From NCBI RefSeq assembly GCF_001010805.1, contig NZ_CP011477.1, positions 3,218,501 to 3,282,500 on the forward strand: 64,000 bases of DNA. The letters are read 5' to 3'. Every line of letters starts with the position of its first letter. The first letter of the stretch is position 1. The notes beneath the pieces were generated by a model. The model did no database searches and had not been told where the DNA came from. It worked only from the letters and a program-made list of their open reading frames with translations. Positions 16,120 through 25,211 of the stretch are shown in pieces. This DNA comes from Spongiibacter sp. IMCC21906. GTDB taxonomy: Bacteria > Pseudomonadota > Gammaproteobacteria > Pseudomonadales > Spongiibacteraceae. The position numbers and the translations under genes are program-made.

Positions 16120-16683
16120 ATGAAATATTCTAAAACACTGAGTACCGGCCTGATTATTGCCGCCCTTTCCAGCACCAATGTCATGGCAAACACTTGGCAA
16201 GGTGAAACCAAAGATGCGTGGCTTGATGGCAAGATAGAAACAGCGTTTATGCTGAACAGCGAGCTAAACAACTTTGAAATCAACACCGATGTGGAAAATG
16301 GCGTTGCCGTGTTATCCGGCACGGTTAAAACTGAGATCGAAAAAGACCTTGCTGAAGAAATCACCAACAACATTGAAGGCGTCACCGACGTCAACAACAA
16401 CATTGAGGTGAAGGAAGATTACACCAGCAAAATAGAGAAAACAGGGGACAATTTCGCCAGAACCTGGAGCGACCTTACCATTACCGCTGGTTTAAATATG
16501 AAATATGCCGCCAACGATGACATTGCGGCAACAGAAATTGACGTAGATACTCTTAACGGCAATGTCACCCTGACGGGTACTGTCAAAAGTAAAGCCGCCC
16601 ACGACTTGGCAATCGAAATAGCGAAAGGCTTTGACAATGTCGTGGATGTTGACGACCAACTGACCATCGTCAGTGAGTCCTAA
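16120..16683 (+). CDS. Periplasmic protein with two BON domains (OsmY-like)
   Basis: 187 residues. A signal peptide (1-23, cut after VMA) precedes BON 1 at about 33-98 (TDVENGVAVLSGTVKTEIEK) and BON 2 at about 115-185 (VDTLNGNVTLTGTVKSKAAH). BON domains bind phospholipid membranes; OsmY-type proteins protect the periplasm under osmotic stress. The preceding CsbD and DUF1328 genes and the divergent YqjD operon suggest a shared stress response. Its own terminator follows at 16721. Confidence 0.9.
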   Translation: MKYSKTLSTGLIIAALSSTNVMANTWQGETKDAWLDGKIETAFMLNSELNNFEINTDVENGVAVLSGTVKTEIEKDLAEEITNNIEGVTDVNNNIEVKEDYTSKIEKTGDNFARTWSDLTITAGLNMKYAANDDIAATEIDVDTLNGNVTLTGTVKSKAAHDLAIEIAKGFDNVVDVDDQLTIVSES

Positions 16684-16720
16684 CAGCCCTTAGCTAGCAA
16701 CCGGCATTTGATTGCCCGCC

Positions 16721-16753
16721 ATTGCCACCTGTAAAAGCAGGTGGCAATTTTTT
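16721..16753 (+). terminator. Rho-independent terminator after the BON gene
   Basis: ATTGCCACCTG (16721-16731) and CAGGTGGCAAT (16738-16748) form a perfect 11-bp stem followed by T6. Confidence 0.92.
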
Positions 16754-16853
16754 AATCCTTTCGAAAGTCTCTTTTCTAACATTACAAAGCTGAGTAGCCC
16801 GCTCACTTTGTCGATACTACAAAACGATTTGTTCACACGACAAAAACACTTCG

Positions 16854-17711
16854 TTATTTAAACCGCTGATTAAGCCAATCACGAATATCGTCAACAACCT
16901 GTTTTCGATCTGTGGGGCCCTCGTTGACAACATCGTGGTATAGGCCAGGATAAATATTTAAGGTTTTATCTTCTGAAGCACTTTTCTCATACACCCGCTC
17001 ACTAACCGTATGAGGCACCAGCTGATCCTTTTCGCCGTGCAAAATGAGCAAAGGCAGGCTTAACTCAGCAAACCGCTCAGACAGTGACGGAACAACCCGA
17101 ATAAGTTCAGCAAGGGTTTTAAGGGGAATTTTAGTGCTGAGATTTAAAGGGTCGGCCTTAAAATCACTAACCATTGCCGGATCTCGACTAAGCATATCGG
17201 GGGCAAGATTGGCCGTTGGCAGATTGGGCGCGACCGCAGCAAGAAGCTCACAAACTGTTCTCATAGAGCCGGGGATTTTATCAACAGAGAGCGCCGCTCC
17301 TGACAACATTAACCCCGCCAAACTTTGCTGGGTAGATAAAGTGTACGCAAGCGATATAGCACCGCCCATACTATGCCCAAATAATACTCTAGGTACAGCT
17401 AGTTGGCTTGCTAACAGGGTGTCTAAAAATAACTTCAAATCCGCTACCGCATAAGAAAAATCTTCAACTTTTCCCCGATGGCCATAAGAGTGACCATGCC
17501 CACGGTGATCAATGGCATACACTGAATAATTCTCTGCCACTAATGTTTCTGCTAAATGTCGATACCGCCCCCCATGCTCCCCCAAGCCATGACACACAAC
17601 GACAACCGCATTGGGTTTCTCCACTTCCCAGCTCTGCCAAAAAATTTTCACACCCTTTTGACCTAAAAAATAGCCATTGCCTTGATTCACAAACACGCCC
17701 TCACATCCCAT
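16854..17711 (-). CDS. Alpha/beta hydrolase, monoacylglycerol lipase-like
   Basis: 285 residues from the ATG at 17711; a TTG 27 bases upstream would overlap the preceding gene and is less likely. The oxyanion region is VVVCHGLGEHGGRYRHLA, the nucleophile elbow FGHSMGG holds Ser114, the Asp is in LHGEKDQLVPH (about 229) and the His in YPGLYHDVVNEG (about 258). The HGxGEH motif and length are those of monoacylglycerol lipases/lysophospholipases. It lies directly downstream of a HAD-acyltransferase fusion, pointing to phospholipid or lysolipid turnover. Confidence 0.85.
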   Translation of the reverse strand: MGCEGVFVNQGNGYFLGQKGVKIFWQSWEVEKPNAVVVVCHGLGEHGGRYRHLAETLVAENYSVYAIDHRGHGHSYGHRGKVEDFSYAVADLKLFLDTLLASQLAVPRVLFGHSMGGAISLAYTLSTQQSLAGLMLSGAALSVDKIPGSMRTVCELLAAVAPNLPTANLAPDMLSRDPAMVSDFKADPLNLSTKIPLKTLAELIRVVPSLSERFAELSLPLLILHGEKDQLVPHTVSERVYEKSASEDKTLNIYPGLYHDVVNEGPTDRKQVVDDIRDWLNQRFK

Positions 17712-17718
17712 GTACTTT

Positions 17719-19188
17719 TTACAACTTAGCAACGGCAACCGAATAATTCGATGCGTCAGGCCAGTTACTTAAGGTATCAACAAACTGTTGCCGGACTTCT
17801 TCAACATTTTTGCTCATGTCTGCATCCGTCCACGCACTTACATCAATCGGTTCCAGCACACAAATATCAACCGTACCCGCGCGAATAGTTTGATCATTGC
17901 GCGCCTGAATTTCACCAGAATTACGAAGGACCACCGGCACAATTGGCACACCGGCTTGCCTGGCAACATAAAATGCACCTTTTTTAAAGCGTCCTAAATT
18001 CGGTGAATAGGAGCGCGTGCCCTCTGGTGCTATACCCACTGAAAGCCCTTTTTTTAAACGCTCGACCACTGGTTTTAATGTTTCAATCGCACTCTGGGTA
18101 TTACTCCGATCAATAAAGGACATTTCAGCCATTTTCAAAAAAGGTCCGATAATTGGCGCATTGGCGGCTTCTTTTTTCACCACTCCTGTCGCGCCGCGAC
18201 GAATAATATTACAGAAGATAAAAAAATCGAGCTTACTCTGATGATTGATAATAAAAACAGCCGGTCTTGCCTTCCACAAGTTATGCTCGTTAATCACATT
18301 GATTTTTACGCCAGCCAAGGCAAAGCCCACATCACTCCCCACCGAGGCAATCAAATCAACCGCTCGACGTGGATCTTGGTAAACGCGATTATAAGCAAGT
18401 CCCGCCAGCATCGTTGCCGTCATCGCAGAATAACAGCCCACCGTCCCCGCCAATGCTTTTAAGGGTGCCCTGCGCCGCATAGTAAAATCGATAATCGGCC
18501 AATCCGATAAACGTGCCTCGGAGCGGAGTATACGATCAGGGTTAATGGCCGTGGCCCGGCCTACACTATTTAAAAAATCAATATCTTCATCACCGTTGGC
18601 ATAGCCATAGCTTTGAGACAGGTCAATGGTCTGTTTTGTAGCAAACTGCTTAACCGCTGCAGCTTTATTGGCTCCCCAAGCAGGATCACCAGACAGCCGG
18701 CCGGTAAGCACGCCGCGCTTCACCTCAAGTTTGCTTGCCAGAATGTGTTTAATGCCGTATTCCTCTGCAAGCCCCTCTATTTGATAGCGGGTTGCAGAGG
18801 ACGCAATTGCCACCGTGTGCCCTGCTTTCAAATGTGCTTTAACCAGTGTGAAACCCTCGTGATACATGCGTTTGGCCACCCGCTCGACAAACAACCGCTG
18901 CCAGTACGCGCGCATCTCACTCTCTTTGTACCCCGCCCATTCAGTCATCAACTCTTGAAATAACGCTTTAAAGCCAACTGCATCAAGATCTGTTTTTAAC
19001 GGTGCTTTTAAAGCGGTCAACAGCTCTCTCTTAGTAATTTCACGCTTTCGAATTCTATCTTTGAAATACTCTGCTGCCGAAAAACCGTCAATCAAGGTGC
19101 CGTCAAAATCGAAGAATGCCCCCACCGCTGGACCTTGTGGGCCGCTTTCAATATCTGCAATTGCATTTTTCAAACTCATTTTTTTCAA
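17719..19188 (-). CDS. HAD-IB hydrolase fused to 1-acylglycerol-3-phosphate acyltransferase (PlsC-like)
   Basis: 489 residues, two domains. The N-terminal HAD-IB phosphatase (20-215) has FFDFDGTLIDGFSA (Asp27, Asp29), SSATRY near 130 and the late acidic motif YANGDEDIDFL near 196. The C-terminal PlsC domain (300-470) has the HX4D catalytic motif NHQSKLDFFIF (His316, Asp321) and APEGTRSYSPN (387-397). One or two hydrophobic segments lie between (245-300). PlsC acylates lysophosphatidate; the HAD part may remove phosphate from a lipid intermediate. Such fusions are common in lipid-storing marine and actinobacterial genomes. Confidence 0.9.
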   Translation of the reverse strand: MKKMSLKNAIADIESGPQGPAVGAFFDFDGTLIDGFSAAEYFKDRIRKREITKRELLTALKAPLKTDLDAVGFKALFQELMTEWAGYKESEMRAYWQRLFVERVAKRMYHEGFTLVKAHLKAGHTVAIASSATRYQIEGLAEEYGIKHILASKLEVKRGVLTGRLSGDPAWGANKAAAVKQFATKQTIDLSQSYGYANGDEDIDFLNSVGRATAINPDRILRSEARLSDWPIIDFTMRRRAPLKALAGTVGCYSAMTATMLAGLAYNRVYQDPRRAVDLIASVGSDVGFALAGVKINVINEHNLWKARPAVFIINHQSKLDFFIFCNIIRRGATGVVKKEAANAPIIGPFLKMAEMSFIDRSNTQSAIETLKPVVERLKKGLSVGIAPEGTRSYSPNLGRFKKGAFYVARQAGVPIVPVVLRNSGEIQARNDQTIRAGTVDICVLEPIDVSAWTDADMSKNVEEVRQQFVDTLSNWPDASNYSVAVAKL

Positions 19189-19407
19189 ACCCCTAGCGGC
19201 CTTCCACTGACTATTTTAAGCATTTTCCAAGCGATGGGAGGATACCCTTACCACTCAGCTTTACTAATCATCATGACAGTTTAGTGCTACTGCGTTTATC
19301 ATTTGTGAAACCCTCAAGCACTTCTAGTTCATTCAGCAATATCCATGCCGCAGAATATCTTTGTTTGTGCCACACAAGGCATCCGCCTCACAGCCGTATC
19401 ACTCACT

Positions 19408-20289
19408 TTAGATCAGCGTTCGTTTACTGAAGGCGCCTTGATGGACCGCAAGTCCCAATAAAATTAACGCCGCCCCGGCCAGCATTGCCGGTGTCATAAC
19501 CTCACCAGCGACAACCACCCCTAACAACATCGCCATGACGGGTGTAATTAGCGGTATAAGGGAAACCGTATCTACCGACAGATGCTTGAGAATATAGTAG
19601 TAAGACACAAAGCCCAGCAACGAGCCAAAAATTGACAAATAAAGTAATGAGACTAGTGACAAATAACTAAAAGTGGGCCACTCAAGCTCCACCAGAAACA
19701 GCCATGACAGCAACATTCCCGGCAACGCAAAAGTCATTGCCCCCAACGCTTGTTCCCATGGGTCAACAATCATTTTTTGATTCAGTTTTTTCACCCACAG
19801 AGCACTTGCCGAAAACAAAATATTAGAGATAAACATCAGTCCAAAACCAATGTAGCTGCTTTCTGAGAGTGCGCCATCCCCTACAACCAACACGACGAGA
19901 CCGATAAAGCCAACAATCACAGCAAGCAATTTACGCGGCTGTAACAAACTTTCACCCAATATCGGCTTTGCAAGTACTGCCGTGACTAAAGGCGTCAAAC
20001 CAAACAGCAATGAAATAAGCGCTGAAGGTAAATACTCTGCAGCCATGTAGACCAATGCCATATTCGGAAATAGACTGATGGAGGCCGCAAAATACAGTTG
20101 CCAATGCTTTCGCAGTGACAAACCACGCTTACCTATTAGCGTGCAGATTGCACTGCCCAAGATAAACGCTAACAGAATACGCAGACTCAAACTGACAATC
20201 GGTACTAAAGTATCGCCACCTAGCTTTATCGCCAGCGGCGTCGTAGACCAAATTAAAATGACGAAGCCATAGGCCAGCCTTACAAGCAT
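19408..20289 (-). CDS. EamA/DMT family transporter
   Basis: 293 residues with ten predicted membrane helices in two EamA repeats (about 1-135 and 150-285). The start, MLVRLAYGFVILIWSTTPLA, carries the typical WSTTPLAIKLG element, and the second repeat starts GFGLMFISNILFSASALWVK. DMT transporters export amino acids, nucleosides or drugs; the substrate cannot be read from sequence. The 120-210 bases upstream contain a possible leader reading frame, and a strong minus-strand terminator lies at 20345-20380, suggesting attenuation. Confidence 0.88.
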   Translation of the reverse strand: MLVRLAYGFVILIWSTTPLAIKLGGDTLVPIVSLSLRILLAFILGSAICTLIGKRGLSLRKHWQLYFAASISLFPNMALVYMAAEYLPSALISLLFGLTPLVTAVLAKPILGESLLQPRKLLAVIVGFIGLVVLVVGDGALSESSYIGFGLMFISNILFSASALWVKKLNQKMIVDPWEQALGAMTFALPGMLLSWLFLVELEWPTFSYLSLVSLLYLSIFGSLLGFVSYYYILKHLSVDTVSLIPLITPVMAMLLGVVVAGEVMTPAMLAGAALILLGLAVHQGAFSKRTLI

Positions 20290-20344
20290 CTGTCTTTCCT
20301 CTAGGGCGTGCTAAGCCCAATACTTGCCGAGACATTTCTGACCC

Positions 20345-20380
20345 AAAAAAAAGGCCGCAGATGAAATGTCTGCGGCCTTT
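20345..20380 (-). terminator. Strong terminator in the EamA leader (possible attenuator)
   Basis: Read on the minus strand, AAAGGCCGCAGA and TCTGCGGCCTTT (12-bp perfect stem, 20350-20361 with 20369-20380) are followed by eight T (20345-20352). It sits 56 bases upstream of the EamA start and not behind any recognised minus-strand gene, so it may act as an attenuator or end a short leader RNA. A weaker T run also exists on the plus strand. Confidence 0.75.
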
Positions 20381-20405
20381 TAAAAAAATTTTGCTAATCA
20401 ACTCA

Positions 20406-20498
20406 TCACAAAAAAATTTCACCTGCCGCAATATCTCGCGTCCAACGCACACAAGTGCGAAGGACAGTGGAGAAAATGACGGCAAAAAAAGTAAACAT
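20406..20498 (-). CDS. Possible leader peptide upstream of the EamA terminator
   Basis: A 30-codon frame starting MFTFFAVIFSTVLRTCVRWT and ending 26 bases before the terminator stem. Five Phe codons and one Trp lie in a short peptide placed where an attenuation leader would be, and some EamA proteins export aromatic amino acids. Against it: no good ribosome binding site before the ATG. Treat as tentative. Confidence 0.25.
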   Translation of the reverse strand: MFTFFAVIFSTVLRTCVRWTRDIAAGEIFL

Positions 20499-20651
20499 GG
20501 TTTGGCTTGTCGTTTTGATAAGTAAGCTACGACTATAAGCAGGCACAGGAACGAGCGCAAGTACAATCACCGCATTCACACAAGATCACCGTAGTACAAG
20601 GGTGTACACTCTGCAGTAGGATAAAAACCAATAACACGTTTACGGTTACAC
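20499..20651. other. Divergent promoter region between the EamA leader and the GMC oxidoreductase
   Basis: No gene seen. It should hold the promoters for both directions. No recognised operator was found. Confidence 0.35.
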
Positions 20652-22253
20652 ATGACCTCTCAGTTTAATTTCAATGGCTTCGATACCATTATTGTCGGCG
20701 CTGGCAGCGCGGGTTGCGTACTGGCCAACCGACTATCCTCAAATCCCAATCGTAAAGTCCTGCTATTAGAGGCCGGGGGCGATGATAACTGGCATTGGTT
20801 TCATATTCCTGTGGGCTACCTTTTTGCCATGGGTAACCCCCGCAGCGACTGGTGTTACCAGCTTGAGCCCCAGCCTGGGCTAAACGGCCGCACGCTACCC
20901 TACCCCCGAGGAAAGGTGCTTGGCGGTTGCAGTGCGATTAACGGCATGATTTATATGCGGGGCCAAAGCCAAGACTATGAGCAATGGGACCTACCCGGTT
21001 GGCAATGGCGACATGTTTTGCCGCGCTTTAAAAAATCTGAAGATTATTATGGCGGCCCAAGTGCGTTTCACGGTGTCGACGGCGAACTGAGGGTTGAACA
21101 GCAACGTTTGCGCTGGCCCATTTTAGATGCCTGGCGAGACGCCTGTATCGAGTACGGCATTCCCCCTACCGAGGATTTTAATACCGGGGACAATGAAGGC
21201 GTCGGCCTTTTTCATGTTAACCAGCACCGGGGCTTACGCTGCTCCGCCAAGCGGGCATTTCTGCGCCCCATTATAAAACGGAGCAACCTCCACATCGTCA
21301 CCGGCGTGATGGTAGACAAACTGCATTGGCAGGATAATCGCGTCAACGGGCTAGATGTCACTTTTCAAAATACGCGCCAGCGAATTGAGTGCAGCGGTGA
21401 AGTGATTTTATCTGCAGGCGCCGTTTCAAGCCCCTGTATTCTGCAGCGTAGTGGCATTGGCGACGAAGCCACGCTCAAAAAAGCCGACATCCCCTGCCGA
21501 AAAAAACTGGATGGCGTAGGTGCCAATCTACAAGACCATCTACAAATACGGGTGCAATTTCAGGTAACCAACGCCACCACCCTAAACTGCCTCAACCGCA
21601 ATTGGCTCGGAAAAACAAAAATGGGCTTGGAGTATATATTGCGGCGCTCTGGGCCATTGTCCATGGCGCCAAGCCAGCTCGGAGCCTTTTTTAAGTCAGA
21701 CCATTACCAAGAGCGCGCAAACCTCGAATACCACGTTCAACCCATGAGCGCCGAAAAACTGGGCACCGAGCTACACCCCTTTCCTGGTATCACGGCCAGT
21801 ATTTGCAATCTTAGACCCAGTTCCCGGGGGCGAGTCGCTGTCCGGTCAGCCGACCCCAGCCAGCCGCCATTAATTGACCCACACTATTTGGCCACTGAAG
21901 ACGATCAGAAAGTGGCGGTGCAATCTATCCAAATTACCCGCGAGATTGCCCGCCAGTCTGCGAGCCAAAAATTCCAACCACGGGAAATTAAACCGGGGCC
22001 GCAGCTACAAAGCCCCGAGGAGCTTGCCAAAGCGGCAGGCGACATTGCCACCACTATTTTTCATCCTGTTGGCACCTGTAAAATGGGCCACATTGATGAC
22101 CCACTAGCGGTAACAGATAGCAATTTAAAGGTGCGCGAGCTAGACAATTTGTATATTGCCGATGCGTCAATTATGCCCACCATTACCAGCGGCAATACCC
22201 ATGCGTCAGTAGTCATGATTGCAGAAACCCTTGCCGAGCACCTTAAGGATTAG
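20652..22253 (+). CDS. GMC family FAD-dependent oxidoreductase (choline/alcohol dehydrogenase-like)
   Basis: 533 residues, typical length. The Rossmann FAD motif is TIIVGAGSAGCVLANRLS (13-30), GMC signature 1 is PRGKVLGGCSAINGMIYMRG (about 84-103), GMC signature 2 is GAVSSPCILQRSGIG (about 256-270), and the active-site region is FHPVGTCKMG followed by SGNTHASVVMIAETLAEHL. It oxidises primary alcohols to aldehydes with FAD. BetA acts on choline and AlkJ-type enzymes on aliphatic alcohols; with no betB nearby an aliphatic or aromatic alcohol is more likely than choline. Confidence 0.9.
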   Translation: MTSQFNFNGFDTIIVGAGSAGCVLANRLSSNPNRKVLLLEAGGDDNWHWFHIPVGYLFAMGNPRSDWCYQLEPQPGLNGRTLPYPRGKVLGGCSAINGMIYMRGQSQDYEQWDLPGWQWRHVLPRFKKSEDYYGGPSAFHGVDGELRVEQQRLRWPILDAWRDACIEYGIPPTEDFNTGDNEGVGLFHVNQHRGLRCSAKRAFLRPIIKRSNLHIVTGVMVDKLHWQDNRVNGLDVTFQNTRQRIECSGEVILSAGAVSSPCILQRSGIGDEATLKKADIPCRKKLDGVGANLQDHLQIRVQFQVTNATTLNCLNRNWLGKTKMGLEYILRRSGPLSMAPSQLGAFFKSDHYQERANLEYHVQPMSAEKLGTELHPFPGITASICNLRPSSRGRVAVRSADPSQPPLIDPHYLATEDDQKVAVQSIQITREIARQSASQKFQPREIKPGPQLQSPEELAKAAGDIATTIFHPVGTCKMGHIDDPLAVTDSNLKVRELDNLYIADASIMPTITSGNTHASVVMIAETLAEHLKD

Positions 22254-22279
22254 GCGACATTTCTAGCTGGGATTGGAGC

Positions 22280-22879
22280 TTAGCTGCCCCGTAAGTCAGG
22301 GTGATTTTGCCGCGCTGCAGGCCCCATTTCTGCAAGCTGCATATCAATCATCGCCTGAAAGGCTAGCAATACTTTGTCAAAATTTTGTTCGGCATGCAGT
22401 ACATTCAGCGCGGCGACCCCCGCTTCAATAGTCGACAAACCGTCTTGCCGGGGCGACTTACGTATGCGGTATCGACTCTGTTCTGACATTTGTAAATGCA
22501 TACACGGCAAATGCGACAACCATGGATTTAAATGCATAAGTCGACGGACTTTACGCCAAGTGCCGTCAAGCAACAGTAAATAACGAAAACGGGCAGAGCC
22601 AATGGCGTCAGCACTGAGGGGGCTGGCACCAGGGTAGACCAACAAGGTGTCGGTCAACCAGTTTTCCCCTAATACCTCTAGCGGGTCAAAAACATCACCA
22701 ACCAGCAATTGGGCGCCAGCAATGGACTTTGCCAACAACGGCGCCGATGACATTGCGTGCCTGGCTTCTTTAGGGTCTTGTAAAATCACCAATCGATAAT
22801 CGCTGGCACAGCAAATCAAATAGTCACAAAGACAGGTTTTGCTGGGACGCTCGCAGCGTTGACAAAGGGATCGGCTCAT
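22280..22879 (-). CDS. DTW domain protein, tRNA-uridine aminocarboxypropyltransferase (TapT-like)
   Basis: 199 residues from the ATG at 22879. The N-terminal zinc-type cysteines are CQRCERPSKTCLCDYL, then LVILQDPKEARH, and the DTW motif is the variant LLLDGTWRKVRRLM (Asp-Gly-Thr-Trp). These proteins transfer the aminocarboxypropyl group of S-adenosylmethionine to uridine (acp3U47) of tRNA. It converges with the GMC gene with 26 bases between stops; no functional link is expected. Confidence 0.85.
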   Translation of the reverse strand: MSRSLCQRCERPSKTCLCDYLICCASDYRLVILQDPKEARHAMSSAPLLAKSIAGAQLLVGDVFDPLEVLGENWLTDTLLVYPGASPLSADAIGSARFRYLLLLDGTWRKVRRLMHLNPWLSHLPCMHLQMSEQSRYRIRKSPRQDGLSTIEAGVAALNVLHAEQNFDKVLLAFQAMIDMQLAEMGPAARQNHPDLRGS

Positions 22880-22962
22880 CGGCAAATTGTACCGTAAAGC
22901 CAGGCACTAGCGAGCTCGATGTCGCTAAAATCTAATTCGTAAGCCTATCGTTTTCAGCGGGG

Positions 22963-23421
22963 CTACAGATCTCGCAAGCGATTCGCCGAATGAGAAATTA
23001 AGCTCAGCTCCTGCTCTTCCATGTCCAACAACTGTTCCAGCGTACCTGCCGCTGGAGTCGCAGCGCACCGGCTGTGTAAATGGCGATAAAGCTCAATGAG
23101 CTGGGCATGAACCTCCAGCACCTCATCTAATAATTGCTCACTGCTAAGAGAAGCCCAATGCAAATCCTTATACTTGGTATCAGGAAGCGGTTGGTTATTG
23201 AGAAATTCTGTCACCCAAGTGTCCAGCGAATTCTTACTTTCGGTGTCTTTTAAAGCCAAGATCGTGGTTGCCAAATTCGCCTCATGACGAGCAATATCAT
23301 CACCCAGTAGCTTGGCTCGCTCATTGGATGAACTGGCTATACTGTCGGGCAAAAATTGTGCAAAAGACTGATGAAAATCCCCTGACCACTGAACAACATC
23401 TCCTACCGTTTCAACGTTCAT
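22963..23421 (-). CDS. Helical protein of unknown function, possibly ferritin-like
   Basis: 152 residues from the ATG at 23421, which is preceded by an almost perfect AAGGAGGT; the frame extends 28 codons further upstream without support. The product is mostly alpha helical and acidic. Elements such as LGDDIARHEANLATTILALK and the C-terminal QLLDMEEQELSLISHSANRL contain Glu and His at helix-like spacings seen in ferritin or rubrerythrin-like bundles. No metal motif is certain. I do not recognise a named family. Confidence 0.6.
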   Translation of the reverse strand: MNVETVGDVVQWSGDFHQSFAQFLPDSIASSSNERAKLLGDDIARHEANLATTILALKDTESKNSLDTWVTEFLNNQPLPDTKYKDLHWASLSSEQLLDEVLEVHAQLIELYRHLHSRCAATPAAGTLEQLLDMEEQELSLISHSANRLRDL

Positions 23422-23603
23422 ACCGCTACCTCCTTGATTTATGCGTGTTCTTGCTATGACAAGTGGGTGGGTACAGATGTTCAATATTGTCTTTTTATCG
23501 GCCAACAGAAAATAGATCAGATTTTTTGGCTATTTAACGGGAATTTTTATACCGGACGTGTAGACAGTATCGGCCTAGAATCAAGACCGAGATAGGAGTA
23601 AAC

Positions 23604-24398
23604 ATGAAAAAACACACTGCCAATATCGCTTTTATTCCCCATGGGGGCGGTCCCTTACCACTGCTTGGCGAACCTGGACACGCCAAGCTGACTGCATTTT
23701 TAAAAAACCTACCCAATTTAATTGCCAGACCAGAGGCCATCATTGTCATTAGCGCCCACTGGGAGACCCCGCACGCGATGCTTACCAGCACAGCCAATCC
23801 GTCGCTCATCTACGATTACGACGGTTTTCCTGATGAGAGTTACCATATTCAATACCCTGTTCCCGGTCACCCCGCACTGGCCGCAAAGCTCGGTCATCTA
23901 TTGGATGCGGCCAAAATTCAAAACCGCTTAACCTCAACGCGCGGCTTAGATCACGGCGTTTTTGTCCCTCTTAAAATAATGTATCCCCATGCAGATATCC
24001 CCTGCATACAAATGTCGTTACTCGACAGCTTATCTGCCGAAGACCATCTAAGCCTGGGCAGAGGACTACGCGCGCTCAAAAACGAAAAAATCTTAATTTT
24101 AGGATCAGGACTGTCATTTCATAATATGCAGGCCTTCCGCAGCCCAGATATACCCCCAGCTAATATGCACTTTGAGCAGTGGCTGAATGACATTTGCTGT
24201 AACCCCAACCTCCATCAGCAACAACGCGAACAGGCTTTACAAAACTGGCATACCGCACCCGGCGCCGCGTACTGCCACCCAAGGGCTGAACACCTGCTGC
24301 CTTTGCATGTTTGTTTAGCCATGGCAGACAAACCCGCCCAGCGGATATTTTTTGACAAGATAATGGGAAAGTGGGCTAGCGGCTTTCTGTGGCAATAA
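23604..24398 (+). CDS. DODA-type extradiol ring-cleavage dioxygenase (LigB family)
   Basis: 264 residues, the size of YgiD/4,5-DOPA dioxygenases. Likely metal ligands are in AFIPHGGGPLPLLG (His13), VISAHWETPH (His52 region), STRGLDHGVFVPLKIMYP (His117 region) and the C-terminal HPRAEHLLPLHV. SGLSFHNMQAF is a family landmark. The class opens catechol or DOPA rings with Zn or Fe and O2. It stands alone, so the aromatic substrate is unknown. A good start with GATAGGAG upstream. Confidence 0.9.
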   Translation: MKKHTANIAFIPHGGGPLPLLGEPGHAKLTAFLKNLPNLIARPEAIIVISAHWETPHAMLTSTANPSLIYDYDGFPDESYHIQYPVPGHPALAAKLGHLLDAAKIQNRLTSTRGLDHGVFVPLKIMYPHADIPCIQMSLLDSLSAEDHLSLGRGLRALKNEKILILGSGLSFHNMQAFRSPDIPPANMHFEQWLNDICCNPNLHQQQREQALQNWHTAPGAAYCHPRAEHLLPLHVCLAMADKPAQRIFFDKIMGKWASGFLWQ

Positions 24399-24446
24399 AA
24401 CAACTGACACAACACTGGCGGCTGACGTCATAGTACGCCATTGGTA

Positions 24447-25211
24447 TTAGCGCTTTTTTCGGGGTTTTGGCGCTTTTTTGTTTGGATGACTACTCGACCC
24501 GGCAGCCATATCGAGCACGGTAAGAGTCTCTATATAAGCAATAAACCTGTTCAGGTATTGAGGTGATAAATCCCGCATATGGCTGAGAGATTTGATCGCT
24601 AACATTTGCGGATTCAGTGGCCCCGGATTTTCTGGCTGAGCATCAAGGGCCGCATTTATGCGCCGCTGATGATTCTGTCGCGCTTGGTTTCTGCGCAGAT
24701 TCTGCACCGCTTTTAGCTGGGGCTTTTCTTCGGCCTGCTCTTTTGGCTGGGCTGCACTTTTGATTTGAGATTGGCCTTGGTTAGCCAGCTCGCTGAGGCC
24801 AGCCTCTTGCCAAGCACTCGTCTGCTGGTCGCTTGCCTGGCCAAAAATGGCCTGCTCCTGAGCGCCCATTGAAGCACTCAAACCGTGACCCGTCTCTGGT
24901 TCTGGATTGCTGTAACTTTGATTCAACGCCCGAATAATGTCACTTAATCCGCTGCTACCCGCCCCCGCAGACGCATTAGCATCTTCAGTTTCTGCCAAGG
25001 CGTTAACAAGAGGTGCCTGCCCCTCAAGCACAACGAGATGCTGCCGTATCTTGTTTAACAAAACCTCAGCCACCCCCGCGCGCTGTTCTTGCGCTCGAGT
25101 CAAAAGGGCTGCCGCTAGCTTAAAACGGGGCTGCTGATCTAAGCCCTGCTTTGCCAGCGCGTCCATCCCAAGCTCCAGCACTTCCAGCTCCGGTATAGAG
25201 GCTCTAATCAT
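24447..25211 (-). CDS. DUF2894 protein, last gene of the motor-like operon
   Basis: 254 residues from the ATG at 25211, which overlaps the stop of the OmpA gene by 8 bases. The N-terminal helical half is IPELEVLELGMDALAKQGLD. A Gln/Ala/Ser-rich middle follows. The conserved C-terminal block includes ENPGPLNPQMLAIKSLSHMR and DLSPQYLNRFIAYIETL, with a Lys/Arg-rich tail. The C-terminal block is what defines DUF2894. No signal peptide or membrane helix, so it is probably cytoplasmic and partners the other operon products. Confidence 0.75.
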   Translation of the reverse strand: MIRASIPELEVLELGMDALAKQGLDQQPRFKLAAALLTRAQEQRAGVAEVLLNKIRQHLVVLEGQAPLVNALAETEDANASAGAGSSGLSDIIRALNQSYSNPEPETGHGLSASMGAQEQAIFGQASDQQTSAWQEAGLSELANQGQSQIKSAAQPKEQAEEKPQLKAVQNLRRNQARQNHQRRINAALDAQPENPGPLNPQMLAIKSLSHMRDLSPQYLNRFIAYIETLTVLDMAAGSSSHPNKKAPKPRKKR

